Source: Hydrocarboniphaga sp965279055 (GTDB lineage: Bacteria > Pseudomonadota > Gammaproteobacteria > Nevskiales > Nevskiaceae). From it: a DNA stretch of 64,000 bases. Location: assembly GCF_965279055.1 (NCBI RefSeq), contig NZ_OZ257125.1, positions 4,526,001 through 4,590,000 on the forward strand, read 5' to 3'. Shown here in pieces: positions 42,920-51,213 of this stretch (positions within the stretch are counted from its first letter, which is position 1; each line of letters begins with the position of its first letter). The position numbers and the translations under genes were made by a program. The notes beneath the pieces are model-generated. The model was given only the letters and a program-made list of their open reading frames with translations. It was not told the DNA's origin and did not search any database.

Positions 42920-43618
42920 TCAGACGATCTTGCCGGCGACCAGTCGCAGCTGCCGATCGCAGCGCGCCGCGAGCTTGGCGTCATGCGTGACCAGCACCAG
43001 GGTCGTGCCGCTGACCCGGTTCAGCTCGAACAGCAGCTCGATGATGCGCTCGCCGGTCTCGCTGTCGAGATTGCCGGTCGGCTCGTCGGCGAACAGGATT
43101 TTCGGCTCGCCGCTGTAGGCGCGCGCGATCGCGACGCGCTGCTGCTCGCCGCCGGAGAGCTGATACGGATAATGCGTCAGCCGCGCGGCCAGGCCGACCC
43201 GCTCCAGCGCCGCCTTGGCGCGGGCACCGGCATCCGCCAGCCCGGCGAGCTCGGCCGGCAGCATCACGTTCTCCAGCGCGGTGAAACCGCCAAGCAGCTG
43301 GAACGACTGGAACACGAAGCCGACACGGCCGGCGCGCAGGCCGGCGCGCGCGTCTTCGTCCAGCGCGCTCAAGGCCTGGCCGTCGAGCAGGATCTCGCCG
43401 CTGCTGGGCCGGTCGAGGCCGGCGAGCAGGGACAGCAAGGTGGTCTTGCCCGAACCGCTGCTGCCGACAATGGCGACCCGCTCGCCTTCAGCGATGCGCA
43501 AGTCGACACCGTCGAGTATCGAGAGCGCCGAGCCGCCGCTGCTAATCTGTTTGGACACGCCCCGCGCCTCGACCACCGACCGGACCGACGCTTCCATGCT
43601 GCGACTGCCTTCGCTCAT
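42920..43618 (-). CDS. ABC transporter ATP-binding protein, YbbA-like
   Basis: 232 residues from the ATG at 43616-43618, which has AAGGA five bases upstream; a second ATG at 43595-43597 is possible. Walker A VGSSGSGKTTLLSLLAG, Q-loop VFQSFQLL, signature LSGGEQQRVAIARAY, Walker B ILFADEPTGNLD and the H-loop VTHD are all present. It belongs to the MacB/LolD-type ATPases that pair with FtsX-like permeases, here the YbbP-like protein downstream. The 5' end overlaps that of tesA on the other strand. Confidence 0.95.
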   Translation of the reverse strand: MSEGSRSMEASVRSVVEARGVSKQISSGGSALSILDGVDLRIAEGERVAIVGSSGSGKTTLLSLLAGLDRPSSGEILLDGQALSALDEDARAGLRAGRVGFVFQSFQLLGGFTALENVMLPAELAGLADAGARAKAALERVGLAARLTHYPYQLSGGEQQRVAIARAYSGEPKILFADEPTGNLDSETGERIIELLFELNRVSGTTLVLVTHDAKLAARCDRQLRLVAGKIV

Positions 43619-44234
43619 CTTCATCCTTCTGTTGACGCTACTGACGCCGGCGCGGGCCGAACCACAGCCCGCGAAGCCGCCGCAAAAACCAATCATCCTG
43701 GTGCTCGGCGACAGCCTCTCCGCCGGCTATGGCCTGGACGCGCAGGCCGGGTATGTCGCGCTGCTGCAACAGCGCCTCGATCGCGAGGGCTACGACTACC
43801 GCGTGGTCAACGCCAGTGTCTCCGGCGACACCACCTCCGGCGGGCTGGCGCGGCTGCCACCGGCCTTGGACCGGCACAGGCCCGCGATCGTTCTGATCGA
43901 ACTCGGCGGCAATGACGGTCTGCGCGCGCTTCCGCTCAAAGCCCTGCACGACAACCTGCTCAAGCTGGTCGACCTGAGCCTGGCGGCCCAGGCGAAGGTG
44001 CTGCTGCTGGAGATCCGCATCCCGCCGAACTACGGCGCGGTCTACACCGAGGGCTTCACCCGGACTTTCGGCCAGGTCGCGGCCGAGCGCAAGGTGCCGC
44101 TCGTGCCGTTCTTCCTGATGTCGCTGGTCGGCGTGCCGGGCGCCTTCCAGGACGACGGCATCCATCCGGCCGCGGTGTCGCAGCCGAAGATGCTGGACGC
44201 GCTGTGGCCCAGCCTGAAAACTTTGCTGAAATAG
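43596..44234 (+). CDS. tesA: Arylesterase / thioesterase I (SGNH hydrolase)
   Basis: 212 residues from the ATG at 43596. Signal peptide MLRLPSLIFILLLTLLTPARA, so periplasmic. Block I ILVLGDSLSAGYGLD holds the nucleophilic serine, block III IELGGNDGLRALP the GND, and block V DDGIHPAAVSQPKM the catalytic Asp and His. TesA acts on acyl-CoA, aryl and lyso-lipid esters. Head to head with ybbA, an arrangement also known in E. coli; the two genes overlap by about 23 bases. Confidence 0.95.
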   Translation: MLRLPSLIFILLLTLLTPARAEPQPAKPPQKPIILVLGDSLSAGYGLDAQAGYVALLQQRLDREGYDYRVVNASVSGDTTSGGLARLPPALDRHRPAIVLIELGGNDGLRALPLKALHDNLLKLVDLSLAAQAKVLLLEIRIPPNYGAVYTEGFTRTFGQVAAERKVPLVPFFLMSLVGVPGAFQDDGIHPAAVSQPKMLDALWPSLKTLLK

Positions 44235-44334
44235 CTGCGCAGTCGTTCCTTCGCAGCGGCCGGAGGATGAACGAGCATACCGGCCCGGCTGCATCCCGCG
44301 CCGCCAAGACCACGTAAACCTGAGGCAGGCCCAT

Positions 44335-44389
44335 GTCGGGTCGTGCTTATTAGTTGGTTTTCGTTTCTTAAACAAATAAAAAATCACAG
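44335..44389 (+). promoter_or_regulatory. A/T-rich leader upstream of the FAD/DUF1365/CFA operon
   Basis: After GC-rich DNA the 50 bases before the FAD gene fall to mostly A/T (GTTGGTTTTCGTTTCTTAA, then AAATAAAAAATCACAG), placing an A-rich stretch directly where a ribosome binding site should be; no AGGAG-like site is seen. Probably promoter plus leader; no sigma-factor match could be assigned. Confidence 0.4.
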
Positions 44390-45667
44390 ATGAAGATCGC
44401 GGTCATTGGCAGCGGCATCAGCGGGCTTTGCGCCGCGCATTACCTGGGCGGCCGGCACGAGGTGACGTTGTTCGAGGCCGCTCCGCGCATCGGCGGCCAC
44501 ACCAACACCGTCGCGGTACGCGACGTCGAAGGCCAGCGCCTGGCAATCGACACCGGCTTCATCGTCTGCAACCCGGTCAACTATCCCAACTTCTATCCCT
44601 TCCTCGACGAGCTCGGCGTCAAGCGCCAGGACACCGACATGTCGCTGGGCGTCAGCGTGCGCGGCGGCGCGGTGGAGTGGGCCGGCGACGAGAACCTGGC
44701 GAAGATTTTCGCCCAGCCCTCGCTGATGCTGTCGCCCACGCACATCCGCATGCTGCTGGCGGTGCTGCGCTTCAACAAGGACGTCAAGCAGCGCCTGGTC
44801 GAGAACCGGCTGCCGGATATCACGCTCGGCGAATTCCTCGAGCGCGGCCACTATCCGATGTCGCTGCGCGTGCGCTATGTCGCGGCGATGGCCGGGCCGA
44901 TCTGGAGCACGTCGACGCGCGGCACGATGGCCTTCCCGTTCCCGTTCTTCGCGCGCTTCTTCGACAGCCACGGCCTGCTCAATGTCTACGAGCGGCCGCA
45001 GTGGCAGACCGTGGTCGGCGGCTCGCAGCGCTATGTCGACAAAGTGCTGCAGCAATTCAAGGGCAGCGTACAGACCTCGACGCCGGTGCGTGAGCTGCGC
45101 CGCGACGGCGGCGGCGTGACGCTGCTGACCGACGGCGGTGAAGCGCGCTTCGACGCCGTCGTCTGCGCCACCCACAGCGATCAGGCGCGTGCGATGCTCG
45201 GCGACATCCAGCCGACCGAAGACGCGGTACTCAAGGACATCCGTTATGCGCGCAACACCGCTTATCTGCACACCGACGAGAGCCTGATGCCACGTCGGCG
45301 CTGGGCCTGGTCGGCGTGGAACGCGCTGCTGGCCAGCGACGAGCTGGACGATAGGCCGATCGGTGTCAGCTACTGGATGAACCGGCTGCAGAACCTGCCG
45401 ACGAAACAGAACTACATCGTCTCGCTGAACCCGCCGCGCCCGCCGCGCGCCGGCACCATCTGCTACCAGACCGAGTACGAGCATCCGCTGTACGACACGG
45501 CGACGATCGCCGCGCAGGATGCGCTGCCGGCGATCCAGGGCCTGCGCCACACCTGGTGGGCCGGCGCCTGGACTCGCTACGGCTTTCATGAAGACGGCTT
45601 CACCTCCGGCCTGCGCGCGGTCGCCGGCATCGACAGCCTCTGTCTGCCGGAGTGGGCCCGGCTGTGA
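44390..45667 (+). CDS. FAD-dependent oxidoreductase (amine-oxidase-like)
   Basis: 425 residues. N-terminal dinucleotide fold MKIAVIGSGISGLCAAHYL (GxGxxG) and EAAPRIGGHTNTV, then the flavin-containing amine oxidase/desaturase-like middle, ending in GLRHTWWAGAWTRYGFHEDG and FTSGLRAVAGI, which closes over FAD. In many proteobacteria this gene precedes a DUF1365 gene and a cyclopropane-fatty-acid-synthase-like gene, as here. A role in fatty-acid oxidation or desaturation on membrane lipids is inferred from this company. Its stop shares one base with the start of the next gene (TGATG). Confidence 0.9.
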   Translation: MKIAVIGSGISGLCAAHYLGGRHEVTLFEAAPRIGGHTNTVAVRDVEGQRLAIDTGFIVCNPVNYPNFYPFLDELGVKRQDTDMSLGVSVRGGAVEWAGDENLAKIFAQPSLMLSPTHIRMLLAVLRFNKDVKQRLVENRLPDITLGEFLERGHYPMSLRVRYVAAMAGPIWSTSTRGTMAFPFPFFARFFDSHGLLNVYERPQWQTVVGGSQRYVDKVLQQFKGSVQTSTPVRELRRDGGGVTLLTDGGEARFDAVVCATHSDQARAMLGDIQPTEDAVLKDIRYARNTAYLHTDESLMPRRRWAWSAWNALLASDELDDRPIGVSYWMNRLQNLPTKQNYIVSLNPPRPPRAGTICYQTEYEHPLYDTATIAAQDALPAIQGLRHTWWAGAWTRYGFHEDGFTSGLRAVAGIDSLCLPEWARL

Positions 45668-46449
45668 TGCCGCTGGCGGACGATATCGGCGCTCTGTATA
45701 GCGCGACGGTGATGCACCGCCGCCGCGTCGCGCCGCTGTATCGCTTCGTCTACCGCATCTTCTATCTGCTACTCGACATCGACCGCATCGACGAACTCGA
45801 CCGCGGCCTGCGCTGGTTTTCGCGCAATCGGTTCAACCTGCTGTCGTTTCGCGATAGCGACTACGGCCGCGGCGACAACGGCGGTCTGCGCGCCTGGGCC
45901 ACCGGCGTGCTCGTCGATGGCGGCATCGACATCGACGGCGGCCGCATCCGCCTGCTGACCTTGCCGCGGCTGCTCGGCCACGCCTTCAATCCGATCAGCC
46001 TGTGGTATTGCGAGCATCGCGACGGCCGGTTGCTGGCGGTGATCGCCGAGGTGCGCAACACCTTCGGCGAGAAGCACAGCTACCTGCTGCCGGCGCCTGC
46101 ATCCTCGGACGGCGGCACTGCGTATCAATGGTCGCAGCACAAGGACAAATGCTTTCACGTGTCGCCGTTCTTCGACCTGGTCGGGCGCTATCACTTCGAG
46201 CTGGCGCTGCCCGGCGAGAAACTGATGCTGCGGATCCACGAGACGCGCGAAGGACAGCCGATCTTCGACGCCAGCCTGATCGGCGAGCGTGAAGTGTTGA
46301 GCGACACGCGAATTGTGCAGCAGGTGGCGCGCATGCCGTGGATGACGATCAAGGTGGTCGTCGGCATTCACTGGCAGGCGCTGAAAATCTGGTTGCGCGG
46401 AGCCCGGTTCCACACCAAGCCCGCGCCCCCCCAATCCGAAACTAGCTGA
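45667..46449 (+). CDS. DUF1365 family protein
   Basis: 260 residues from the ATG at 45667, overlapping the stop of the FAD gene by one base. Marks of the family: SATVMHRRRVAPLYRFVYRI near the start, LLGHAFNPISLWYCEHRDG in the middle and EVRNTFGEKHSYLL. Function unknown; it nearly always travels with an FAD oxidoreductase and a CFA-like methyltransferase, and has been linked to fatty-acid modification and singlet-oxygen response in alphaproteobacteria. No membrane segments. Confidence 0.92.
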   Translation: MPLADDIGALYSATVMHRRRVAPLYRFVYRIFYLLLDIDRIDELDRGLRWFSRNRFNLLSFRDSDYGRGDNGGLRAWATGVLVDGGIDIDGGRIRLLTLPRLLGHAFNPISLWYCEHRDGRLLAVIAEVRNTFGEKHSYLLPAPASSDGGTAYQWSQHKDKCFHVSPFFDLVGRYHFELALPGEKLMLRIHETREGQPIFDASLIGEREVLSDTRIVQQVARMPWMTIKVVVGIHWQALKIWLRGARFHTKPAPPQSETS

Positions 46450-46461
46450 CGGGATCAGACG

Positions 46462-47769
46462 ATGAGCAAGCCGCAACAACGCGCAGCAGACGAGCCGCTG
46501 TCACGCATCATGCAGCGTGACGGCTTCTCGCCGGATTTGCCTGCGTCCCTGGGCGCTGGCGCCGCGCGCAAGGACAACGTCGGCAACGGCCGGCGCACGC
46601 CGCTGACCCTGCACGTGCTGCTGTACATGTTCCGCGGCATCCGCGTCGGCAGCCTCGACGTGCGCCTGCCCAACGGCACGATGCGCCATTTCGCCGGCAG
46701 CGAAGCCGGCCCGCACGGCGTGCTGCTGCTGCACGACGCCAGCGTCGTCGGCCACGTGCTGCGCGGCGGCGAAGTCGGCTTCGGCGACGCTTATCTGGCC
46801 GGCGCCTGGGACAGCCCCGATCTGACCCAGCTGCTGATCGTGCTGTATCTCAACGAGAAGAACCTGAAAGGCCCGGTGGAGTTCAACCGGCTCGGTCGCC
46901 TGTACGGCTACATCCAGCACAAGCGCCGCGCCAACAGCAAGAGCGGCGCACGTGCGAACATCGAGCATCACTACGATCTGGGCAACGAGTTCTATCGGCT
47001 GTGGCTGGACGAGACGCTCGCCTATTCCAGCGCGGTGTATGCCACGCCGCAGCAGAAACTCTATGACGCCCAGCTCAACAAGTTCGCGCTGATGGCCGAG
47101 CGCCTGCAGCTGCAAGCCGGCCAGCATCTGCTGGAAATCGGCTCGGGCTGGGGCGGCTTCGCGATCTACGCGGCGCAGCATCACGGCGTGCGGGTGCATT
47201 CGATCACCTTGTCCAGCGAGCAGCTCGCCGAAGCGACGATACGCGCGCAGCAGGCCGGCGTTGCCGATCGCGTGACCTTCGAGCTGCGCGATTATCGCGA
47301 CATCGCCGGCCAGTACGACCGCGTGGTGTCGATCGAAATGTACGAGGCGGTCGGCGAGGAGTACTGGCCGGGCTATTTCGCGGCGATCGAAAAAGCGCTG
47401 AAGCCCGGCGGCCGCGCCGCGATCCAGGGCATCACCATCAACGCGAAAATTTTCGACGAGTATCGCGGCAAGCGCGATTTCATCCAGAAGTACATCTTCC
47501 CGGGCGGCATGCTCAGCCCGCCGGGCCTGTTTCAGGATCTGGCCCTGAGTGCCGGCCTGCGCACCGAAAACGCCTCGTTTTACGCGATCGACTACGCCGA
47601 CACGCTCGCGGCCTGGCACCGCAACGTGCTCGCGGTGCGCGACCAGGTGGTGCAGCTGTTCGACGAGCGCTTTTTGCGCATGTGGCGCTATTACCTGTCG
47701 TATTGCGAATGCGGCTTTCGCGTCGGCAGCATCGATCTGATGCAGATCAGTCTGGTCAAGCCGGCTTGA
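46462..47769 (+). CDS. Cyclopropane-fatty-acyl-phospholipid synthase family methyltransferase
   Basis: 435 residues. The SAM-binding motif LEIGSGWGGFAIYAAQ lies in the middle, preceded by NIEHHYDLGNEFYRLWLDET and followed by SIEMYEAVGEEYWPGYF and the C-terminal FRVGSIDLMQISLVKPA: the CFA synthase/Mma family. Such enzymes add a methylene or methyl group to double bonds of unsaturated acyl chains in membrane phospholipids. The linked FAD and DUF1365 genes suggest a product other than plain cyclopropane, such as a methylated or furan acid; this is inference. Starts 12 bases after the DUF1365 stop. Confidence 0.92.
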   Translation: MSKPQQRAADEPLSRIMQRDGFSPDLPASLGAGAARKDNVGNGRRTPLTLHVLLYMFRGIRVGSLDVRLPNGTMRHFAGSEAGPHGVLLLHDASVVGHVLRGGEVGFGDAYLAGAWDSPDLTQLLIVLYLNEKNLKGPVEFNRLGRLYGYIQHKRRANSKSGARANIEHHYDLGNEFYRLWLDETLAYSSAVYATPQQKLYDAQLNKFALMAERLQLQAGQHLLEIGSGWGGFAIYAAQHHGVRVHSITLSSEQLAEATIRAQQAGVADRVTFELRDYRDIAGQYDRVVSIEMYEAVGEEYWPGYFAAIEKALKPGGRAAIQGITINAKIFDEYRGKRDFIQKYIFPGGMLSPPGLFQDLALSAGLRTENASFYAIDYADTLAAWHRNVLAVRDQVVQLFDERFLRMWRYYLSYCECGFRVGSIDLMQISLVKPA

Positions 47770-47770
47770 A

Positions 47771-48277
47771 GTGAGCCTGCCCCAAACCACTCAGTCCAAG
47801 CCGGGGCTGTGGGCGCGCGCGCGCGGCATCGTCGCCGAGCAGCTGCGCCGCGGCATCACGCCGCACCAGCTGGCGCTGACCATCGCGGTGGCCTCGGCGC
47901 TGTCGCTGTTCCCGATGCTCGGCACCACGACCTTGCTGTGCCTCGGCGCCGGCGCGCTGCTCGGACTGAATCATCCGCTGATGCAGCTGGTGAACTACGC
48001 GATGTCGGGCCTGCAGTTGTTGTTGCTGCTGCCGCTGTGGAAAGCCGGGGAATGGATCGGCGCGCCGCATCTGTCGCTGTCGCTGGCCGAAATCAAAGCC
48101 CGCGTCGACGCCGCGCCCTGGCAGAGCCTGCTCGACTTCGGCGGCATCCTGCTCGGCGGCATCGGCATCTGGGCATTGTGCGCGCCGCTGTGGATCGCGC
48201 TGTTTTATGCGCTGCTGCGGCCGCTGTTCACGGCGCTGGCGGCGCGGCGGCAGTTGCGGCAGCGTACGGCGCCGTAG
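47771..48277 (+). CDS. DUF2062 domain membrane protein
   Basis: 168 residues from a GTG one base after the CFA stop, so co-transcribed. ARGIVAEQLRRGITPHQLALT then hydrophobic helices VASALSLFPMLGTTTLLCLG, AMSGLQLLLLLPLWKAGEWI and LGGIGIWALCAPLWIALFYA. This is the DUF2062 pattern (a Gly/Pro-containing helical pair seen fused to glycosyltransferases or alone). Function unknown; placement suggests a part in the same lipid-modifying unit. Confidence 0.88.
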   Translation: MSLPQTTQSKPGLWARARGIVAEQLRRGITPHQLALTIAVASALSLFPMLGTTTLLCLGAGALLGLNHPLMQLVNYAMSGLQLLLLLPLWKAGEWIGAPHLSLSLAEIKARVDAAPWQSLLDFGGILLGGIGIWALCAPLWIALFYALLRPLFTALAARRQLRQRTAP

Positions 48278-48307
48278 CTTCGGCTCTGCCGCCGACACCG
48301 CCGCTTT

Positions 48308-48407
48308 CCGTTCGTCCCGAGCAGCCTCGCTGGCGAGGCGTATCGAGGGACCGGATCGCGGTCGGGTCCCTCGATACGCGGGCAAGCCCGCTACTCGGGA
48401 CGAACGG
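48308..48407. repeat. GTAG-like REP pair, family A
   Basis: Left half CCGTTCGTCCCGAGCAGC (GCAG here instead of GTAG) with stem CCTCGC/GCGAGG, right half ending GCTACTCGGGACGAACGG with stem GCGGGC/GCCCGC. Between the DUF2062 gene and the thioesterase. Confidence 0.85.
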
Positions 48408-48498
48408 CGTGGGCTGATGGCGGCTACCAATTAGGTAGGGCGTCGGAAATGCGCAATCGCATAAGCTCTCGGGCCATTCCCACTGCCGAGACCCACTC

Positions 48499-48900
48499 AT
48501 GGCTGCCTACCCGCTGACTCCCGACAAGACCCTGCTCGGTGCCCTGGGCATCGAACTGACCGAGATGCGCAAGGAGCGGGTCGCCGGCACGATGCCGGTC
48601 GACAGCCGCACGCACCAGCCTTTCGGCCTGCTGCATGGTGGTGCGTCGGTCGCCCTGGCGGAGACCCTGGCCTCGGTCGCCGCGCAGATGAATGTCGCCT
48701 CCGGCGAGATGGTCGTCGGCCTGGAGATCAACGCCAACCACCTGCGCGGCGTGCGCTCCGGCACGGTGACCGGTGTGGCGACGCCGGTACATGTCGGCCG
48801 CCGTACCCAGGTCTGGAGCATCGACATCCGCGACGAGCAGGGCAAGCCGGTGTGCATCTCGCGCTGCACGCTGGCGGTGATTCCGCTGGCGACCGGCTAG
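48499..48900 (+). CDS. Hotdog-fold thioesterase, PaaI/YdiI/EntH type
   Basis: 133 residues. FGLLHGGASVALAETLASVA is the YdiI/MenI-like helix with the catalytic glutamate, and VVGLEINANHLRGVRSGTVTG the second strand with the usual NH. Members cleave aryl- or acyl-CoA or carrier-protein thioesters; YdiI acts on DHNA-CoA and EntH on misloaded EntB. The true substrate here is open. Starts after a family-A REP pair. Confidence 0.92.
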   Translation: MAAYPLTPDKTLLGALGIELTEMRKERVAGTMPVDSRTHQPFGLLHGGASVALAETLASVAAQMNVASGEMVVGLEINANHLRGVRSGTVTGVATPVHVGRRTQVWSIDIRDEQGKPVCISRCTLAVIPLATG

Positions 48901-48920
48901 CGTTGTAACCGGGCGCCCAA

Positions 48921-48950
48921 AAGAAAAAGGGCGGGTCTTTCGACCCGCCC
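48921..48950 (-). terminator. Rho-independent terminator after amt
   Basis: Stem GGGCGGGTC (48929-48937) / GACCCGCCC (48942-48950), followed on the minus strand by TTTTTCTT. About 70 bases past the amt stop; another 11-bp hairpin GGTGGCCCCGC/GCGGGGCCACC lies at 48976-49001, nearer the stop and without a T run. Confidence 0.85.
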
Positions 48951-49019
48951 CAAGACAACACCCCTAGGAGACTGTGGTGGCCCCGCTCGCGCGGGGCCAC
49001 CGGATGCTTTGCTGAAAAC

Positions 49020-50579
49020 TTAGTTGTAGGCCTTCTCGCCGTGTTCGGCGACGTCCAGACCTTCGCTCTCGGCTTCTTCCGACACGCGGACACCGATGGT
49101 GAACTTGAGGAGCAGCATGGTCACCGCGGAAACCACCGCGCTGAGCACGATCGCCACGATCACGGCCTTGACCTGGATCATGATCTGGCTGGAGGAGTAG
49201 CCGGCGACCATCTCGACCCAGTTGTTGTACACGCCGACGCCGCCCTTGGCCGGGTCGACATACACACCCGTCAGGATCGCGCCGATGATGCCGCCGACCG
49301 CATGCACGCCGAACGCATCGAGCGCGTCGTCGTAGCCGATCAGCTTCTTCAGGTAAGCAACCGAGAAGAAGCAGACCACACCCGCCACCGCGCCGATGAT
49401 CAGGCCGCCGGTGATGCCGACGAAGCCGCAGGCCGGGGTGATGGCGACGAGGCCGGCGACCGCGCCGGAGATGATGCCCAGCAGCGAGGGCTTGCCCTTG
49501 AAGATCCACTCGGCGAAGAACCAGGCGGCACCGGCAGCAGCGGTGGCGAACATGGTGTTGGCGAAGGCCAGAACCGCGTAGCCGTTGGCTTCGAGGTTGG
49601 AGCCGGCGTTGAAGCCGAACCAGCCGAACCACAGCAGCGAGGCGCCGATCATGCTCATCACCAGGCTATGCGGGGCCATCGCGACCTTGCCGAAGCCCTG
49701 GCGCTTGCCGAGGACGATCGCGCAGACCAGGCCGGCCACACCGGCGTTGATGTGCACCACGGTGCCACCGGCGAAGTCCAGCGCGCCGAGCTGCCACAGA
49801 TAACCGGCGGAGGCGTTGAGGGCGTCGACCTTGTCGGCGCTCGTGTACGCATCCGGGCCCGCCCACCACCAGACCATGTGGGCCATCGGCAGGTAGGACA
49901 GCGTGAACCAGACGATCGAGAAGATCATCACGGCCTTGAACTTCATGCGCTCGGCGTAGGCGCCGGCGATCAGGGCCACGGTGATGCAGGCGAAGGTCAT
50001 CTGGAACACCGCGAACAGCAGTTCCGGAATGACGACGCCCTTGCTGAAGGTGCCGGTAGCGGTGAAGAAGCCGTTGGCGTCGTAGACCACACCCTTCAGG
50101 AAGGCCTTGGACAGGCCGCCGAAGTAGGCGGTAGTGCCGTCGGAGAACGCGACGCTGTAGCCATAGGCAACCCAGAGCACGCCGATCACGCAGAAGATCG
50201 CGAAAGTCTGCGTCAGAGTGGACAGCATGTTCTTGCTGCGCACCATGCCGCCGTAGAACAGCGCCAGGCCCGGCAGCGACATCAGCAGCACGAACGCGGT
50301 CGAAACCAGCATCCAGGCGACGTTGCCTTCGTTGAACACCGGCGCCTTGGGCGCATCCGCGGCCGGAGCGGCGACGGCTTCGGCCGGAGCGGCCTCGGCG
50401 GGCGCGGCTTCGGCCGGAGCGGCTTCAGCCGGAGCAGCGGCCTCAGTGGACGCCGGCGTGCCTTCCGGAACGGCGGTTTCCGTCGGAGCGGCGCTGGTCG
50501 GCGGCGCTCCCTGGGCCCAGACCGTGGCCGAGCCGCAGGATGCGGCCAGCGCCAGAGCCAGTACGAATTTACGAATCAT
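49020..50579 (-). CDS. amt: Ammonium transporter
   Basis: 519 residues from the ATG at 50577-50579, which has GGGGAG six bases upstream; an ATG two codons earlier lies too close to that site. A true signal peptide (MIRKFVLALALAASCGSATVWA) is followed by an Ala/Pro/Glu-rich linker of about 55 residues with AEAAP repeats, then 11 membrane helices beginning NVAWMLVSTAFVLLM. Amt marks: LPGLALFYGGMVR, GAYAERMKF, DFAGGTVVHINAG and AVGGIIGAILTGV with the pore histidines. The linker is an unusual extension. In an operon with glnK under a sigma-54 promoter. Confidence 0.96.
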   Translation of the reverse strand: MIRKFVLALALAASCGSATVWAQGAPPTSAAPTETAVPEGTPASTEAAAPAEAAPAEAAPAEAAPAEAVAAPAADAPKAPVFNEGNVAWMLVSTAFVLLMSLPGLALFYGGMVRSKNMLSTLTQTFAIFCVIGVLWVAYGYSVAFSDGTTAYFGGLSKAFLKGVVYDANGFFTATGTFSKGVVIPELLFAVFQMTFACITVALIAGAYAERMKFKAVMIFSIVWFTLSYLPMAHMVWWWAGPDAYTSADKVDALNASAGYLWQLGALDFAGGTVVHINAGVAGLVCAIVLGKRQGFGKVAMAPHSLVMSMIGASLLWFGWFGFNAGSNLEANGYAVLAFANTMFATAAAGAAWFFAEWIFKGKPSLLGIISGAVAGLVAITPACGFVGITGGLIIGAVAGVVCFFSVAYLKKLIGYDDALDAFGVHAVGGIIGAILTGVYVDPAKGGVGVYNNWVEMVAGYSSSQIMIQVKAVIVAIVLSAVVSAVTMLLLKFTIGVRVSEEAESEGLDVAEHGEKAYN

Positions 50580-50646
50580 CGACATCTCCCCTATTCGATT
50601 TGGAAAAACTGCAGAATCCGACCTGGATTCGAACCGACTCTTTTGT

Positions 50647-50985
50647 TTAGAGCGCGTCCTTGCCCGTCTCGCCCGTGCGGATGCGCACCGCCTGTTCGAG
50701 GGTGAACACGAACACCTTGCCGTCACCGATCTTGCCGGTGTGCGCGGCCTTGCTGATCGCGTCGATGGCCGCATCGAGCTTGTCGTCGTCGACCGCCACT
50801 TCGATCTTCACTTTCGGCAGAAAGTCGACCACGTACTCGGCGCCGCGATACAGCTCCGTATGACCCTTCTGACGACCGAAACCTTTCACTTCGGTTACGG
50901 TGATACCGGCTACGCCGATCTCCGACAGGGCCTCCCGAACCTCATCGAGCTTGAACGGCTTGATGATGGCTGCAATTAACTTCAT
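50647..50985 (-). CDS. glnK: Nitrogen regulatory protein P-II
   Basis: 112 residues from the ATG at 50983-50985 (AAGGAG upstream). MKLIAAIIKPFKLDEVREAL is the PII signature; GFGRQKGHTELYRGAEY is the T-loop with Tyr51, the uridylylation site; VFVFTLEQAVRIRTGETG is the C-terminal ATP-binding region. Binds 2-oxoglutarate and ATP/ADP and, as GlnK-type partner of the adjacent amt gene, is expected to plug the ammonium channel when nitrogen is plentiful. Symbol chosen over glnB because of that linkage and the sigma-54 promoter. Confidence 0.95.
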   Translation of the reverse strand: MKLIAAIIKPFKLDEVREALSEIGVAGITVTEVKGFGRQKGHTELYRGAEYVVDFLPKVKIEVAVDDDKLDAAIDAISKAAHTGKIGDGKVFVFTLEQAVRIRTGETGKDAL

Positions 50986-51070
50986 TGTCTGAACTCCTTG
51001 AACTGGCAGCGATTTCTGATTTGCTAGCGCATGTCGCAGGCTGCTTCCCCGGTCTGCGGAATTGCAACAA

Positions 51071-51086
51071 AGCATGGAGCATGCCA
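51071..51086 (-). promoter_or_regulatory. Sigma-54 promoter of glnK-amt
   Basis: On the minus strand TGGCATG CTCC ATGCT matches the consensus TGGCAYG N4 TTGCW with the GG and GC at exact spacing and a single mismatch (A for T). It sits 86 bases before the glnK start, giving a leader of about 75 bases. Confidence 0.78.
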
Positions 51087-51135
51087 GTGACTTCCCCCGG
51101 TAATGAAAGGGAAAACCCTCAGATGCGGCCGGCGG

Positions 51136-51152
51136 CGCACCGACTTGGTGCG
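51136..51152. promoter_or_regulatory. NtrC binding site upstream of glnK
   Basis: CGCAC CGACTTG GTGCG is an inverted repeat with the 7-base spacing of NtrC sites (TGCAC N7 GTGCA); the outermost base of each half differs. Centred about 65 bases upstream of the sigma-54 -24 element, a usual enhancer distance. Confidence 0.65.
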
Positions 51153-51213
51153 TTGTGGCTGATTACGCAGTCAGATGTTCGCGAACGGACCAGCCCGGGA
51201 CGCCGCGCCGGAA

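Noticed and set aside
50618..50640. TGGATTCGAACC between glnK and amt looks like the T-arm of a minus-strand tRNA
   Set aside because: The gap between the genes is too short (67 bases) and no matching acceptor, anticodon or D-arm can be found.
49041..50705. 554-codon plus-strand frame opposite amt, and similar long antisense frames elsewhere (for example 5212-6897 and 40943-42463)
   Set aside because: All are shadows of well-supported genes; composition follows the complementary codons and none has a credible start site or domain.
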